The position numbers and the translations under genes are program-made. Shown here piece by piece: positions 43,442 through 54,789 of a DNA stretch of 64,000 nucleotides (its first letter is position 1; each line of letters begins with the position of its first letter). This stretch comes from Haliotis asinina (Eukaryota > Mollusca > Gastropoda > Lepetellida > Haliotidae), in contig NC_090285.1 in NCBI RefSeq assembly GCF_037392515.1, forward strand, positions 4,901,501 to 4,965,500. Direction: 5' to 3'. Under the pieces are notes generated by a model. It was given only the letters and a program-made list of their open reading frames with translations. It was not told where the DNA came from and made no database searches.

Positions 43442-43964
43442 GAAAGACCAGGGCCTCGTTCCTCAAAGCGATTGTAGCACTAGGACAGTCGTCATTCTGT
43501 GTTAAAGTATGGGAGTAATGATCAACAGTCTATGTTAAAGTATGGGATTTACACTCACCTTAGCGTTACGACAGTCGTAAGTCTATGTTAAAGTATGAGT
43601 TACGATCACCTTAGCTCTACGACAGTCAGAACATGGTGAGCCTAAACTATACTCTCGATGTCTAATGTGTGTAAAGTTACCATTTAATTGTGATGGGATC
43701 TTCAGTAAATCCACATCCAAAGTTTCACATATGTGGGTAATGTAGTTCACGACATATGAGTCACCACAACACATTGGGGTATAATATTAGTAAAATGTCA
43801 TTTGGTACCCCTTGGATAATGGTATGTCCTCAAGAAATATCATATAAGATATGTTCAGAATGATATAGAATATATCCCTGTCATAATCAACAGCCAAAGA
43901 TTTGGATTACTTGATTTAGATTTAGACATGGACTGTCACTGACTACACTGCAACATCACCTGTC

Positions 43965-44066
43965 TGCAGTACTATCATCAGTCGCCACAGCACATCATCA
44001 CTTGGCTACACCACATCATCACTTGGCTACAGTACATCTTTTGGTTACACTACATCATCACTTGGT
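43965..44066. repeat. 21-bp satellite, few units (copy B)
   Basis: Only about four units remain where A and C have 20 or more, showing expansion in A/C or contraction in B. Confidence 0.85.
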
Positions 44067-44633
44067 CTACTTTCAGCATGACTCGCCAGCAGCACGTCAT
44101 CACTCAGCAGGAGTAAGCACTCAATCGAAAGCCGTACATGAACACTCCCCTGTCGTAACAATACTGTCCGATCAACATCCTTCGCTTGCAGTACACTCTC
44201 GTTAACGTAGTGATTTTATTAAATCAAAACACAAATACTCCAACTGCAAAACATCTCTTTATAAAGCTGAATGCAGCTGATGTTCTAAAGAGTATAAGAA
44301 GTGCATGAACAAGCATATCAAGCAATATAAAAATTGATTTTATCAACTGATTCGAGGAAAGCAAAAGCATACGGCTAAAGAACTTTCGAAAATGTTTACA
44401 AAAAGTAAAGTCTACAAAAGAAAGGGAGATAAGTCATATGGACCCAAACGCATATGAACCAAATGCGACATTCATCAGATTCGGTAGCCTGATTGGTAAG
44501 TATTGTGAATAACAGACTTAACACTTTTTATAAAACATTAACGTATTACATCTTGCCCAGACGGGTTTCACAAATGTCCACTCAACAAATGACAACACCT
44601 TTGTTGTGAATATGCTCAACCAATTACTAAAAA

Positions 44634-45166
44634 GTAGCAAAAGCGTTCGATGATGTTTGGAGGTTTGGGCTACTCAACAGTGTAATTAATGGTAGATTTT
44701 TAACTCTTGTTCAAATAATGTATGATAATATCAAATCGTTTGTACTGTCCTTACTAATGATAGATGATTCTGCCCCGTAAATGTTTAATGCCAGTGGTTA
44801 ACTTCTCAGGTAGAATCAATCCTAAAGGGTCAATTTTACCGAAGTTGGAAAGCTGAGATAGACAACAGCCCTGAAGGTTTCTATTACAAATACATTAAAA
44901 ATCTTTAGAAAATTATCTCCTCCTTCCACCTATGTATATTTACCAGTTTTAAAATACGAAACGTGTAACCATAACGTATATGTTGAAGTTGGCCGTTGCC
45001 ATGGCATTGATCGTCAAAACAGAACCTGCAGTCTCTGTAGATCACTTGCTGTAGCAGATAATTTTCATTATTTATTTAAATGCGAAGCTGTTACTGAGCA
45101 AAGAAATAAATACATTCCCATTAAATGCTTAATATCTTTCCCTAACCTAATAACGTATAAAGCATA
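44634..45166 (+). mobile_element. Decayed LINE fragment (copy B)
   Basis: The same remnant as 2575-3572, with internal and 3' deletions. The CSLC...HYLFKC box is kept near 45030-45085. Confidence 0.6.
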
Positions 45167-45298
45167 AAACTACAAACCCCATACACTGACAACGAGCACT
45201 GGGCCGCCGGGCCGCCGATTATATGTCGCTGATCAAATGATCTTCTTGTTCCTATTGTATCGCAACGTTGGTAGGTTGGCTGGTTTGTTTAATTTGTT

Positions 45299-45487
45299 GT
45301 GTATCGCTGCACTCCGCAATATTCCAGCTGTACGGCAGCGGTCTGTAAATAATCGACCAGGCAATCCAGTGATCAACATCATAAGCATCGTTCTACGCAA
45401 TTGTGATACAATGACCACCCGATCCCATTAGTCGCCCCGTCCGACAAGCCTGGGTAACTGAAGACCAGTTCTAACACGGATGGTCAC
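45299..45487 (-). repeat. Gastropod-type SINE, 3' of P450 B
   Basis: Orthologous to 3835-4027 and located about 60 bp from the gene B stop codon, so a normal B transcript probably reads into or through it. Confidence 0.75.
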
Positions 45488-45546
45488 GAGTATAGAGAGG
45501 ATCTAGGCATAGTGTTCTTGTTAACATTGTGATGATCCGAACAGTA

Positions 45547-45725
45547 TTACTTTCGGGGGATAGCTCGTAGTTGGAATTCAGGTGGCGCATTTGTTAAACC
45601 CAGTATTCCTTCCAGTGGAGGCTTAACCCCGTTCACTGGGACGAACTTGAACTTCTGAATCATGGTGGTGAGGAAGAGGAAGAGCTCCATCCGGGCCATT
45701 GCTTCTCCCAGGCAAATCCTTCGAC
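45547..45725 (-). CDS. P450 B exon 4
   Basis: 179 bp. The acceptor is TTTTAAG ending at 45726. It codes RRICLGEAMARMEL through AIPRK; TAA at 45549-45547. Confidence 0.93.
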
Positions 45726-48700
45726 CTTAAAATATGAAAACAAAAGTTCAGTTCTATTACCGTATGTATGTATGTATGTATGTATGTATGTATGTATGTA
45801 TGTATGTATGTATGTATGTATGTATGTATGTATGTATGTATGTATGTATGTATGTATGTATGTATGTATGGATGGATGGATGGATGGATGCATGCATGCA
45901 TGCATGCATGCATGCATGTATGTATGGATGTATGTGTGTGTGTGTGTGAGAGTGTGTGTGTGTGTGAGTGAGTGTGTGTGTGTGTACGCGCGTGCGCACG
46001 TGCGTGTGTATGCATGCACGTATTCATGTATGTATGCACGTACGTGTGTGTGTGTTTTCGTGTGTGTGTGTGTGCATGTGTGTGTGTGTGTCCATGCCAC
46101 ACTATGAAAGGAGCGTATGTGCATGTACTTATGTATGTGCATACAGGTCTGTTGCATACGATATGTAGCTTTTATATGTAACTCACCCAAAGAAAATGGG
46201 ATAAAATCCTCTCTCTTCTGAATCTTGCCTTCGCCATCAAGGAAACGATCCGGCCGAAAGTTTTGTGGGTCTCCCCATACACCCTTGTCTTGGAGGACTG
46301 AATCAAGGTTCAACAGGATTGTGACCCCTTTCGGGAAGGCGTATCCTCGGAACTGTACATCTTGTGGAACTGTGTGAGGGCCAGCAACAGGGGCAATATT
46401 GCCGTATCTCAAGGTTTCCATAATGGTGGCCTCAACGTAAGGAAGGTTCGTCTTGTCTTTCATGGATGGTGGTCTGCTCTGACCGACGTTTTCCAGAATC
46501 TCCTGGAAGCACTTCTCTTGTACATCCGGGTAGTGTAGGAAGTAGACTAGCGCCCAACGTATTGTGGTGGACGTTGTTTCTGTGCCCGCAGTGAACAGAT
46601 CAGAAATAGTCTGCGCCAGATTCTCCACTGCCAACATGAATGTAATCTTTAGTTTAAGTTCAAATGACAAATGTAAATTACCCATATAAACACAACACAG
46701 AAACACAACAACTACATGCGGAGGAAATGCAAAAATACTGTAACAGAATTGGCCATGTTTTCACTAAAAGATTCTAAAAGAAAGTTCAGCTTCCCCAGTC
46801 AGTCAGATTGACAAAATTCTCGATCAAAGTTAAAATGAAAGGCCAAATATAAAAAGAAATAATATGTGTTAGATATATATATATACCAAATTATATATAT
46901 ATATATATATAATATATATATATATACCAAATTCATTACACCATTATCTAAAATGATGTATTAGTTATATGTTTGAACAAATAAAGGAAAACAAAAAATT
47001 TAAAAGTAAGTATCCAGCGGACCTCTCTGTACATACCATGAACATCTTCAGATTATAAAACACACGTACAGTCTAAAGTCGTTGTTTCTTGCTTCTGTTG
47101 GCGACGTCGCATCTCCTTCAAGTACACATGGATGAAGTCGTCCCGATTTTCCTCATCGTGATCCTTTAAGTGATTCTTAATGGAAGGATTAATTAGCAAA
47201 TTTTTCACAAGATCTATGCTGTCCATTATTATCCTGAACTTGAATGGGTCACCAGGCAAATATCGCACAAAAGGAAAAACGCTCAGTATTCCAGTTACTG
47301 CGCTATATTTAAAAAAATCATCCATTGCTTTCAGAAACTTGACGAAGACAGGGTCGGTATATTCAAAACGTTTTCCAAAGACAATGGAACAGATAATATT
47401 TGATACGGCATTCTGCGCTAAACGGTCTATGTGGAAACCTTGGCCTTTCTGTTCTTCTATGGCCAAGACAAACTGTGCGATTTCCTCGTGTATTTTGTCC
47501 TCCATGATCATTCTTCCAGCCCCAAACTCTCGCAAAGTGTTGAGAGCAAAGCGCCTCTGTTCATGCCACAAGTCCCCGGAAGATCCGACTACTCCTGTTT
47601 GCAAAATATAGTGAAATAGAATTCAACCCTATGCCGTAGCATAAATGGCACTGTATGTATGTGTATTGGAGACATTTGTAGAACAGTGTTGTATGTGAAT
47701 CACGTTGTTTCTGTTAAGACTCATTTCGGGACGGCGGTGACCTGGTTACTATATCAAGACTGGGAGACAGGATTATCGAGTAAGGTTCTGGGCTTACTCT
47801 GGAATATACCAGTCCAGTGATGTCAGAAGAACTAGAGCAAACTTTTCATGTACACAAAACGGATCTCAGTCTGGTCTTTGCCAACTCACATACTCAGGTG
47901 TTTTGCCTATTTTGAATGCTAAAGCACTGTTGCAGCGATGTGAATCTTACCATCAATATCTTTGTAGCTACAGTCAATGTTATTATATTATAGTTATATT
48001 GAATTTGTATTGCCACGCTGTTTCATACCGTCATTGTAATTTCTTTGTATAACGAGGTATAACATTGTTCAGGTATATAATGCTGGGAAGGTATGACATT
48101 AGTGAGCTGTATTGTACCAACAAGGTATGACATGAATCAGCCGTATAATGCTGAAAAGGTGTGACACGGGTCATTTGTACAGTGCTGCCAAGGTATGACA
48201 TAGTTCAACTGTATGTTGCTGCCAAGGTATGATGTGGGTCAGCTGTATGTTGCTGCTAAGGTATGACGTGGGTCAACTGTATGTTGCTGCTAAGGTATGA
48301 CGTGGCTTAGCTGTATGCTGCCGCCAAGGTATGACATGGGTAAGCTGTATGTTGCAGCCAAGGTATGACATTAGGGCAACTGTCTAGCGCTGTGAAGATA
48401 TGACGTGGGTCAGCTGTATAGTGCTGCCAATGCATGACATGGGTCAGCTGTATGATCCTACCAAGGTATGACAGGAGTCAGCTGTATAGTGCTGCCAAGG
48501 TATGACGTGGGTCAGCTGTATGTTGCTGCCAAGGTATGACGTGGGTCAACTGTATGTTGCTGCTAAGGTATGACGTGGCTTTGCTGTATGCTGCCGCCAA
48601 GGTATGACATGGGTAAGCTGTATGTTGCAGCCAAGGTATGACATTAGGGCAACTGTCTAGCGCTGTGAAGATATGACGTGGGTCAGCTGTATAGTGCTGC

Positions 48701-50199
48701 CAAGGTTTGACATAGGTCAGCTGTACGTTAATGCCAAGGTATGTGGGTCAGCTGTATGTTGCTGCCAAGGTATGACATGGGTCAGCTGTATGTTGCTGCC
48801 AAGGTATGACATGGGTCAGCTGTAAAGTGCTGTGAAGGTATGATATGGGTCAGCTGTACTTTGCTGCCAAGGTATGACATGGGTGAACTGTATGTCGCTG
48901 CGAAGGTATGACATGGGTCAACTGGAAAGTGTTGTGAAGGTATGACATGGGTCAGCTGTATAGTGCTGCCGAAGTATGACATGGGTCAACTGTATAGTGC
49001 TGTAGAGGTATATATGACCTGAGTCGGCTGTTTAGTGTTGCTGTGCGTTGATGGTATGCACGTGCTAAATGCCTATGATGGTATGGAAATACATAAAGGT
49101 AACAACGGGCGTAAACATGGCTTCTAAATGTTTATCATAGTAAAGCCTATTCACTGGATAAAAGAGTTATGTCCAGAACATTTCACATCTGTCAAAATTT
49201 AATAATTTCGTATCTCTGTGATTATTGATGGTAGATGTTAAATTCACACTACAACGTCACACGTCTCTAAAAATCAAGATTACAGTTCAATATATCGCAA
49301 CTTGTGACCGAGGCTGGTTCGGGTAACACCGAAAACACAGCATTCGACAGTTCTTGATGTACGGAGCCATCGTGTACATTCCATACACGGCAAGTCTCGC
49401 CTGTATGGAAGCTGTTCGTCTCCAAGTTTCAATTATCGAGTTTAGGCAAGTCGCAAGGATAATGAGTCTTTTATCGAATCAGTAGGAGTGAGTGAGTTAA
49501 TATTTAACGTCACATCGGCAAAGTCTCAGCCATATCGTGACGAGTCATCAGTAGGAAGCTTGTATCAAATATATATAGCATAGACCAAAATACTATCGAA
49601 AACGCGTGACATTGTGCCGTTAAACACTCTGTTTTTGTCGTTCAGATGCCCTCTGTAAACCTACTATATCGAATTTTCACTTTCACCATCAATGCAGTAC
49701 AAAAAGGTAAATGACACAACCAAACACAAATTGCTTACGATGGTTTTAGCAATGACGATTATTGGCACTATTAACGTTTTCATTATGGCTGCCGTGGCTG
49801 TCATGGTCCAATGGTTAGAGCCACTCTTAAAACACCTTTAGTTCAGTTAAAATTTGAAGAAAACGCACCTTTTCTCCTTGCGAAGAAATCAGTCAAAAAT
49901 GTGTGTGGCCTGTCAGAGAAGACGTCGGCGTTCTTGACTATGGCTTCTTTAAGGACGTTGTAGCCATTGAGGACGATGACAGGCTTGTGAAAGACATACA
50001 GACTGAAAATGTCGCCATACTTCTGTCGAAGGTTCTTAAACAAAACACGGGAATCAGTCTCCATTGACAGGGCGTTCCCCAGGAACGGAAGGAGAGGGGG
50101 ACCAGGGGGAAGTCCAGTGGCGCGCCTCGTTGACAGCCATAACACTGTCAGCACCACGACCAGAAATAAGGCAACTGTTGTAAATCCAAAATCCCACAT
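45547..50199 (-). CDS. Cytochrome P450, CYP2-type (gene B), 4 exons
   Basis: Coding exons are 50199-49869, 47594-47070, 46627-46187 and 45725-45547: 1476 bp, 491 residues, all introns phase 1 with GT/AG ends. Features in order: hydrophobic anchor (about 3-22), hinge [18 protein letters not shown] (helix C), [21 protein letters not shown]-helix AGTETT (proton relay), ETLR, FRPDRF, haem loop FSLGRRICLG with the cysteine ligand, C-terminus AIPRK. It is a microsomal monooxygenase working with NADPH-P450 reductase. No lesion is seen, although the flanking duplicons A and C carry dead copies. It is the closest intact relative of A and C and is clearly separate from D. Substrate unknown. Confidence 0.93.
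45763..46092. repeat. TATG/TGGA/TGCA/TG microsatellite in intron 3 of P450 B
   Basis: A long TATG run followed by GGAT, GCAT and TG blocks. The same intron position carries TATG repeats in A and C and CA/TG repeats in D. Confidence 0.95.
46187..46627 (-). CDS. P450 B exon 3
   Basis: 441 bp. The acceptor TTGGCAG ends at 46628 and the donor GTGAGT starts at 46186. It codes the I-helix, ExxR, PxRF and start of the haem loop. This is the exon almost wholly deleted in A and C. Confidence 0.93.
46876..46927. repeat. TA microsatellite in intron 2 of P450 B
   Basis: TATA runs with two copies of TATATACCAAATT flanking a perfect TA tract. Gene D lacks this. Confidence 0.9.
47070..47594 (-). CDS. P450 B exon 2
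   Basis: 525 bp. The acceptor CAAACAG ends at 47595 and the donor GTACGT starts at 47069. It codes [16 protein letters not shown] onward to the Arg/Gln-rich end. Confidence 0.93.
48058..49012. repeat. 34-bp minisatellite in intron 1 of P450 B
   Basis: About 28 degenerate monomers of GGTATGACATGGGTCAGCTG...TGCTGCCAA. A longer block (about 48240-48420) is repeated at about 48535-48690, showing local segmental expansion, but no perfect higher-order array like that in gene D. Confidence 0.92.
49488..49546 (-). mobile_element. 59-bp solo LINE tail insertion
   Basis: It matches the last ~60 bp of the LINE at 6466-6526. The 10-bp ATCAGTAGGA stands on both sides (49478-49487, 49547-49556) and occurs once in copy A near 5758-5767. 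It is a severely 5'-truncated insertion in B only. Confidence 0.85.
49869..50199 (-). CDS. P450 B exon 1
   Basis: 331 bp from the ATG at 50199; donor GTGCGT starts at 49868. It codes [17 protein letters not shown], the hinge and [10 protein letters not shown]. The start matches gene D. Confidence 0.92.
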
Positions 50200-50340
50200 G
50201 ATGATTGTGCGCTGGCTTCCAACCTGTGTGAAAGCTGACTGGAGAGAGCGAGACTAAGTACAGCTGTCGAGTGGCACATTACCACGACTGTCTGATTTAA
50301 AAGGACGCCCCTTATCAATGTTTGCAGAGTGAGTCAACCA
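50200..50340 (-). promoter_or_regulatory. P450 B core promoter region (candidate)
   Basis: It is conserved with D and E upstream of the ATG (GAGAGAGCGAGACT, GTCGAGTGGCACATT). A TATA-like TTTTAAAT on the minus strand lies near 50296-50303, about 100 bp from the ATG, which would place a start site near 50270. In pseudogene A this block is deleted. Confidence 0.4.
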
Positions 50341-52010
50341 ATCAGCGTATATGTCGTGCACATGCCTTGTACATGTGGGGTTCTTGAGAGGCATTGAGAA
50401 GTCTTGTGCATGTGTCAAGAGGCCAAGGTCTGACTCCCAGTTACGGATAGGTGCAACACACCGTCAGTGTATGTATTTACCTTCCAACTAAATGAAATAA
50501 ACACTGTGGTTGTTTGTTTCATAAAGTAAGCTCAGTAGTGAATTCTAGAAGCCTTAAATTTGTTTACGCTTCCAAATTAAGTTGGTTATCGTTTCAGCTT
50601 CACACTGAAAAAAGAGCATACGTTTCTATATGTATAGTAGCTGTTATATAAAAATGAGTTAGTTAAAGAACATTCAGTGAATAGTTCCGACTTTGAGTCA
50701 TTTCAATTTGATACCTTATGTTTTATGAAGTGCTTTTATAATTCAGTTCTTTTTATGTTTAAATTTAAGGTGAATGTCCTTTTCATTCGGGATTAACTAG
50801 AGACACTTTGCACATGTTTGTTGACAACAACCTGGATTAACTGTGTAAAAGCTGTGTATTTGTCTTTTTTGTATACACTTTTAGCACACAGATGTCCATT
50901 ATACTGATAACATTATGGGGCGGGGTATTTAAAGGATCAGTTAGGCGTTCATGTATAAATCGTGTGTAATAACTGCTATCTTTACTTTGATGAATTTGCT
51001 CAAACTTTGACCTATAGATGTCCCATATACTGACAACAATGTGCCACGGATCATTTTATAGGCCGTTAAGGAGTGTGTATAACAACTGCTTCATATACAT
51101 CGTCTACAGCCGATGTAAATACAGGACGTTCATTTTCTCATGTGTGTACAATGTACTTTGTTTCTGTGATAGTATCATAATGACATGTGATCCAGTCGTC
51201 TAAGTTGCAGCTATTCGCGGTGTAGAGTTGCGTCCCTTGAGCACACCTATGAAACCTATGAGTGTTGTTTCGGATCCTGGTTTGTCATAAGTTCGTTTCT
51301 AGGTTTGTCGCCACCACGTTTCTTTCACCACAATGGTAAAGTTTGAGCCCTCCTACATTGATTGATCTAACGACGTGATGTTAGCGGAATACTGTTAAAA
51401 GCGGCTTTAACTAATTAGCTCATAACTCAAATTTCCTCTGAACCTAAGCTGCAGTGCGTTGTGCAGCTTTACACAGGTTGTACACTCCGCAAGACCCGTG
51501 CTTTTGTCATGATCCCCCCCCCCCCCCTTGGAAGGAACTACTCCACCCCACTGGGCACCCAAGTTGGCAATCAACTCATTTAGTGGGTATAACTACATTG
51601 TTGGCATTGTGGGTATTTGGTTCTGTGGAGGTCAGAGGGTAGCAGAGAGGGAAGGAAATGAAGTTAGTTATAATAGTAATATAGTAATAGTCCGCTTATA
51701 TGGAGCTCATATCCAGGCACATTGCTTGCTCACGGCACAATGTACATTACTGTCCTCCAGTCAAAGGCAGTTAAAAGGACGCTATCATACTTCCCTATGC
51801 TTCTTCAGCTCACTGGGGATCATACAGCTATGCTGTCTCGTAGACACAATGAACTGAACACTCAGAGTTCCAGCACATCCTCACGGGCACCCATTTTACA
51901 GCTGGGTGAACTGAGACAATGTGCATCTTTAAACCTTGTCTACTAATGCTACGCAAGTGTGCCCACCTTGGGACCTGAACCTAGGTGCCTCCACCGGGGA
52001 GGAGACCCGT
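50341..52010. other. P450 B upstream flank, noncoding
   Basis: 50880-51450 is distantly related to the left end of the duplicons (1-530). A run of 14 C lies at 51514-51527. 51230-52010 matches 12790-13570 in copy A. No gene. Confidence 0.55.
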
Positions 52011-52014
52011 GTAG

Positions 52015-52252
52015 GTCCCGGGGTAGAATAGGTCTTCTGCAACCCATGCTTGCAACAAAAGGCGACTATGCTTGTCGTAGGAGGTGACTAACGGGATTGC
52101 GTTGTGGGGCTCGCTGACTTGGTTGACACATCATCGGTTCCCAAATGCAAAGGTCGATGCTCATGCTATTGATCACCGGATTGTCTGGTCTTACTCTTGA
52201 TTATTTACAGGCCGTCGCCATATAGCTGGAATATTGCTCAGTGCGGCATGTA
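52015..52252 (+). repeat. Gastropod-type SINE (copy B)
   Basis: Orthologous to 13575-13815 and better preserved at its 3' end (CATATAGCTGGAATATTGC). The 52260-52660 stretch to its right differs from copy A and shows no feature. Confidence 0.8.
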
Positions 52253-52964
52253 AAGAAACGCATTCATTTACACTATCCACACTATTACACTATATAAATA
52301 TCCACGTAAGACTGGACTTAATGCTACATATTCAATACATAGTCGTTATTCTTGAAGTGGATTAACGGTCTGACGTGGCCCTGTGTGTGTTGTATTTACA
52401 TGACATAATAAAATCTGTTCATGTTAACATGTAGAGATCAACACTGTAACACATTTTTGTACACAAGCACAACCCTAACACTGTGAAAGATTTGGGCTTT
52501 ACAGGAATTCTGAATTATAGACGTTTCTAGGTTCATTTTGAGAAACAGTGCCCCTGTAAAGAAAGTGGCACTCATACGTCTGTTGGTCTCAACCAAAAAG
52601 CCTGAAAAGGAAGACTAGTTAAAACAGTCCTCCCTGAATGGGGTACGTTTCCACTTATGTCGTAATATGATCAGTTCCGTGCAGAAAGTCACGAAAGATT
52701 CGGCTTCAGAAAGTATTACGCCTTGTAAGTGTCTTATTGATCGAAAGCTTCATTTCATCGTTCCCTGAATACTTAGAGGGGTGTTCATGATATCAACCAC
52801 TGGATTGTTTGGTCCAGACGACGTTTTTCATAGACTATTGTTGTACAGCTGGAACATTTCTTGAGCGTGTCCTTCAATAACAGGGAAACAAGTGCGTCAG
52901 TGTCTAAGGTGTCGTTGGAGGAAACTTGTATTTCTCACAAGCAAGTAAACTCATTAGTGTATGA

Positions 52965-53106
52965 GCGAGTTGGGTTTTACGCCGCCTTTAGCAATATTCA
53001 AGCACTATTATGGCGGGAGACTCTAGAAATGGATCGAAACGTGGCCTCCAACATGACAAGCCAATGCTTTAACCATAGGGCTACCACGCCGCCCCGACGA
53101 TCTCAT
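52965..53106 (-). repeat. Second SINE-like repeat (copy B)
   Basis: Orthologous to 14216-14361. Confidence 0.65.
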
Positions 53107-53302
53107 TAAGAGACGGCAACCTATTATTGTTATATAAAATCAATATTCGTGATCATTCGCCATGACACTATTATGAGAGACTCATCTTTCCCAAGGTAAA
53201 TTCCGATAAGACGTTTCACGCTAATGTTCTATTTACTGCACTATGACCAGTGCACCGTCAGCTCAGGGCTTTTGTGTCTAGCTACAGTGCATTCAGGGAC
53301 TT

Positions 53303-53683
53303 GACTGGCGGGGCCCAGTGTGTCACAATGCTCGGTGCAGAGATGTAACTACTCACACATCCGTGGTGGGTAATCAAAAGCCATCAGTGCAGCACATATG
53401 AATTACTCCATCCGCGTGAGATGTCTGTATTATTCTACCGCATAACAGATTCAGATGCATGGACCTTATTGTACGGTCCATTTTGGAAATGTCTCTTCAG
53501 TTTTATGCGTAACCAAACTTAGTTTTCCAGAAGGCTGTATCGAATGATTATCATACCACGCGGTGTGGGGCAGGAGGAAAAGCAACCATTGTACAGCATT
53601 CCGGTTGATGCTTGCAGAAACAGATGACTGTTTGTGAAAACGAATACACAAGAGAAACCTGTTTTACATGTCTAACGTCGAAG
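53303..53683. other. Copy-B-specific 0.4-kb segment
   Basis: It interrupts otherwise colinear A/B sequence (A joins GGGACTTC directly to AGATGAAACTG at 14549). No inverted ends, target duplication or coding sequence is seen. It could be an insertion in B or a deletion in A. Confidence 0.6.
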
Positions 53684-53936
53684 ATGAAACTGATCATTGG
53701 GGTATAACTGTGTTCCAAATGTCATGTTTAATGCTGATTTTGGTAGGACAACTGTTCCAATGAATGAGAAAGTTCGAATTCCAATCTTATATCCTGCTTA
53801 GGTTAGTTGTGTCTGGGTGAATTGCCCCCTTATCCCCTATTGTCACACCAGTCATATGCTTAGGGTGGATGGACCCTCACTCTTTGTCATTACTTCATAC
53901 ACTGATGCACATTGTGAAATCGGTTACCACATGTTA

Positions 53937-54350
53937 TAGTCAGATTGTGAAACCAGTTATTTCGTGAAATGACTAAGAGGGCCAGCCATTTCATGTCATT
54001 TTGTTTAACAACAACCAATACACAGCTATTGTCTGGTGTGGCTACTTTCGACATTGCAAGTGTCAAAGTGTCAAAATGACGCTCGCGTGAATTTGCACCT
54101 GTAACAGAAGACTGATGTTAATGTATGGTAACTAAAAACGTCAACGAAAATAAAGAAACTGCCCATTATATTTTAGTTAAACAAAGGACGAGCCATTAAA
54201 ACAGTGAATATTTGAATATGTAACAACCAATACACAGTTATTGTCTGGTGTGGCTGCTTTCGACATTGCAAGTGTCAAAGTTTCAAAATGACGCAAAATG
54301 GCTGGCCCTCATAGTCATTTCAAGAAATTACTGATGTCACAATCTGACTC
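53937..54350. mobile_element. MITE with internal duplication (copy B)
   Basis: The B counterpart of 14810-15040, 414 bp long. The core from CAATACACAG to CAAGTGTCAAAG occurs twice, separated by about 130 bp of extra sequence, so B's copy is longer than A's. Confidence 0.7.
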
Positions 54351-54530
54351 AACTAGTACATGTATAATATCAAGGGTGCGTTCTCTGCATGATACAACAG
54401 GTCGTTTAGATAAGTAGGTGTTATACACAGAATAGGCTGTTTTCCAAGTGTGTTTTATATTGTTTTTGTCGTTGTATACAACAAATTGGTTGTAATCTAC
54501 TTGATAAAGAGAGCAGTTGTGCATTTAGTA

Positions 54531-54785
54531 TGGTGGCTGAATAGGGCCTTAAATTTGCAGGCGAGAAAGCGATATCGCGAGACGAGAAAACAATGTCGCG
54601 AGACGAGAAAGTGATAATACGAGACCAGACAGTGATAACGCGAGACGAGAAAGTGATAACGCGAGACGAGAAAGTGATAACGCGAGACGAGAAAGCAATA
54701 GCACGAGACGAGAAAGCAATATGATTGCGTGAGAAAGCGATAGAGCGAGAGAGCGATATTACGCACATAAGCGATATTACGCTAT
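54531..54785 (+). repeat. Left inverted arm: ~19-bp tandem repeats
   Basis: About ten units of GCGAGACGAGAAAGTGATAA and variants, following the terminal motif TGGTGGCTGAATAGGGCC. Confidence 0.85.
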
Positions 54786-54789
54786 TAAA

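Larger units (their letters stand above)
42283..54350. repeat. Segmental duplicon copy B
   Basis: This block is colinear with copy A and, at its left, with copy C. It carries the intact P450 gene B where A and C carry pseudogenes. It has only a few units of the 21-bp satellite and a shortened LINE remnant. The shared sequence begins near 42283 (equivalent to 58163 in C) and ends at the right edge of the TA-flanked MITE near 54350 (15042 in A). Confidence 0.88.

Noticed and set aside
45660-46706. A 348-residue minus-strand open frame
   Set aside because: It is P450 B exon 3 reading through its GTGAGT donor into the intron microsatellite and, in the wrong frame, exon 4. The spliced model gives the proper haem loop.
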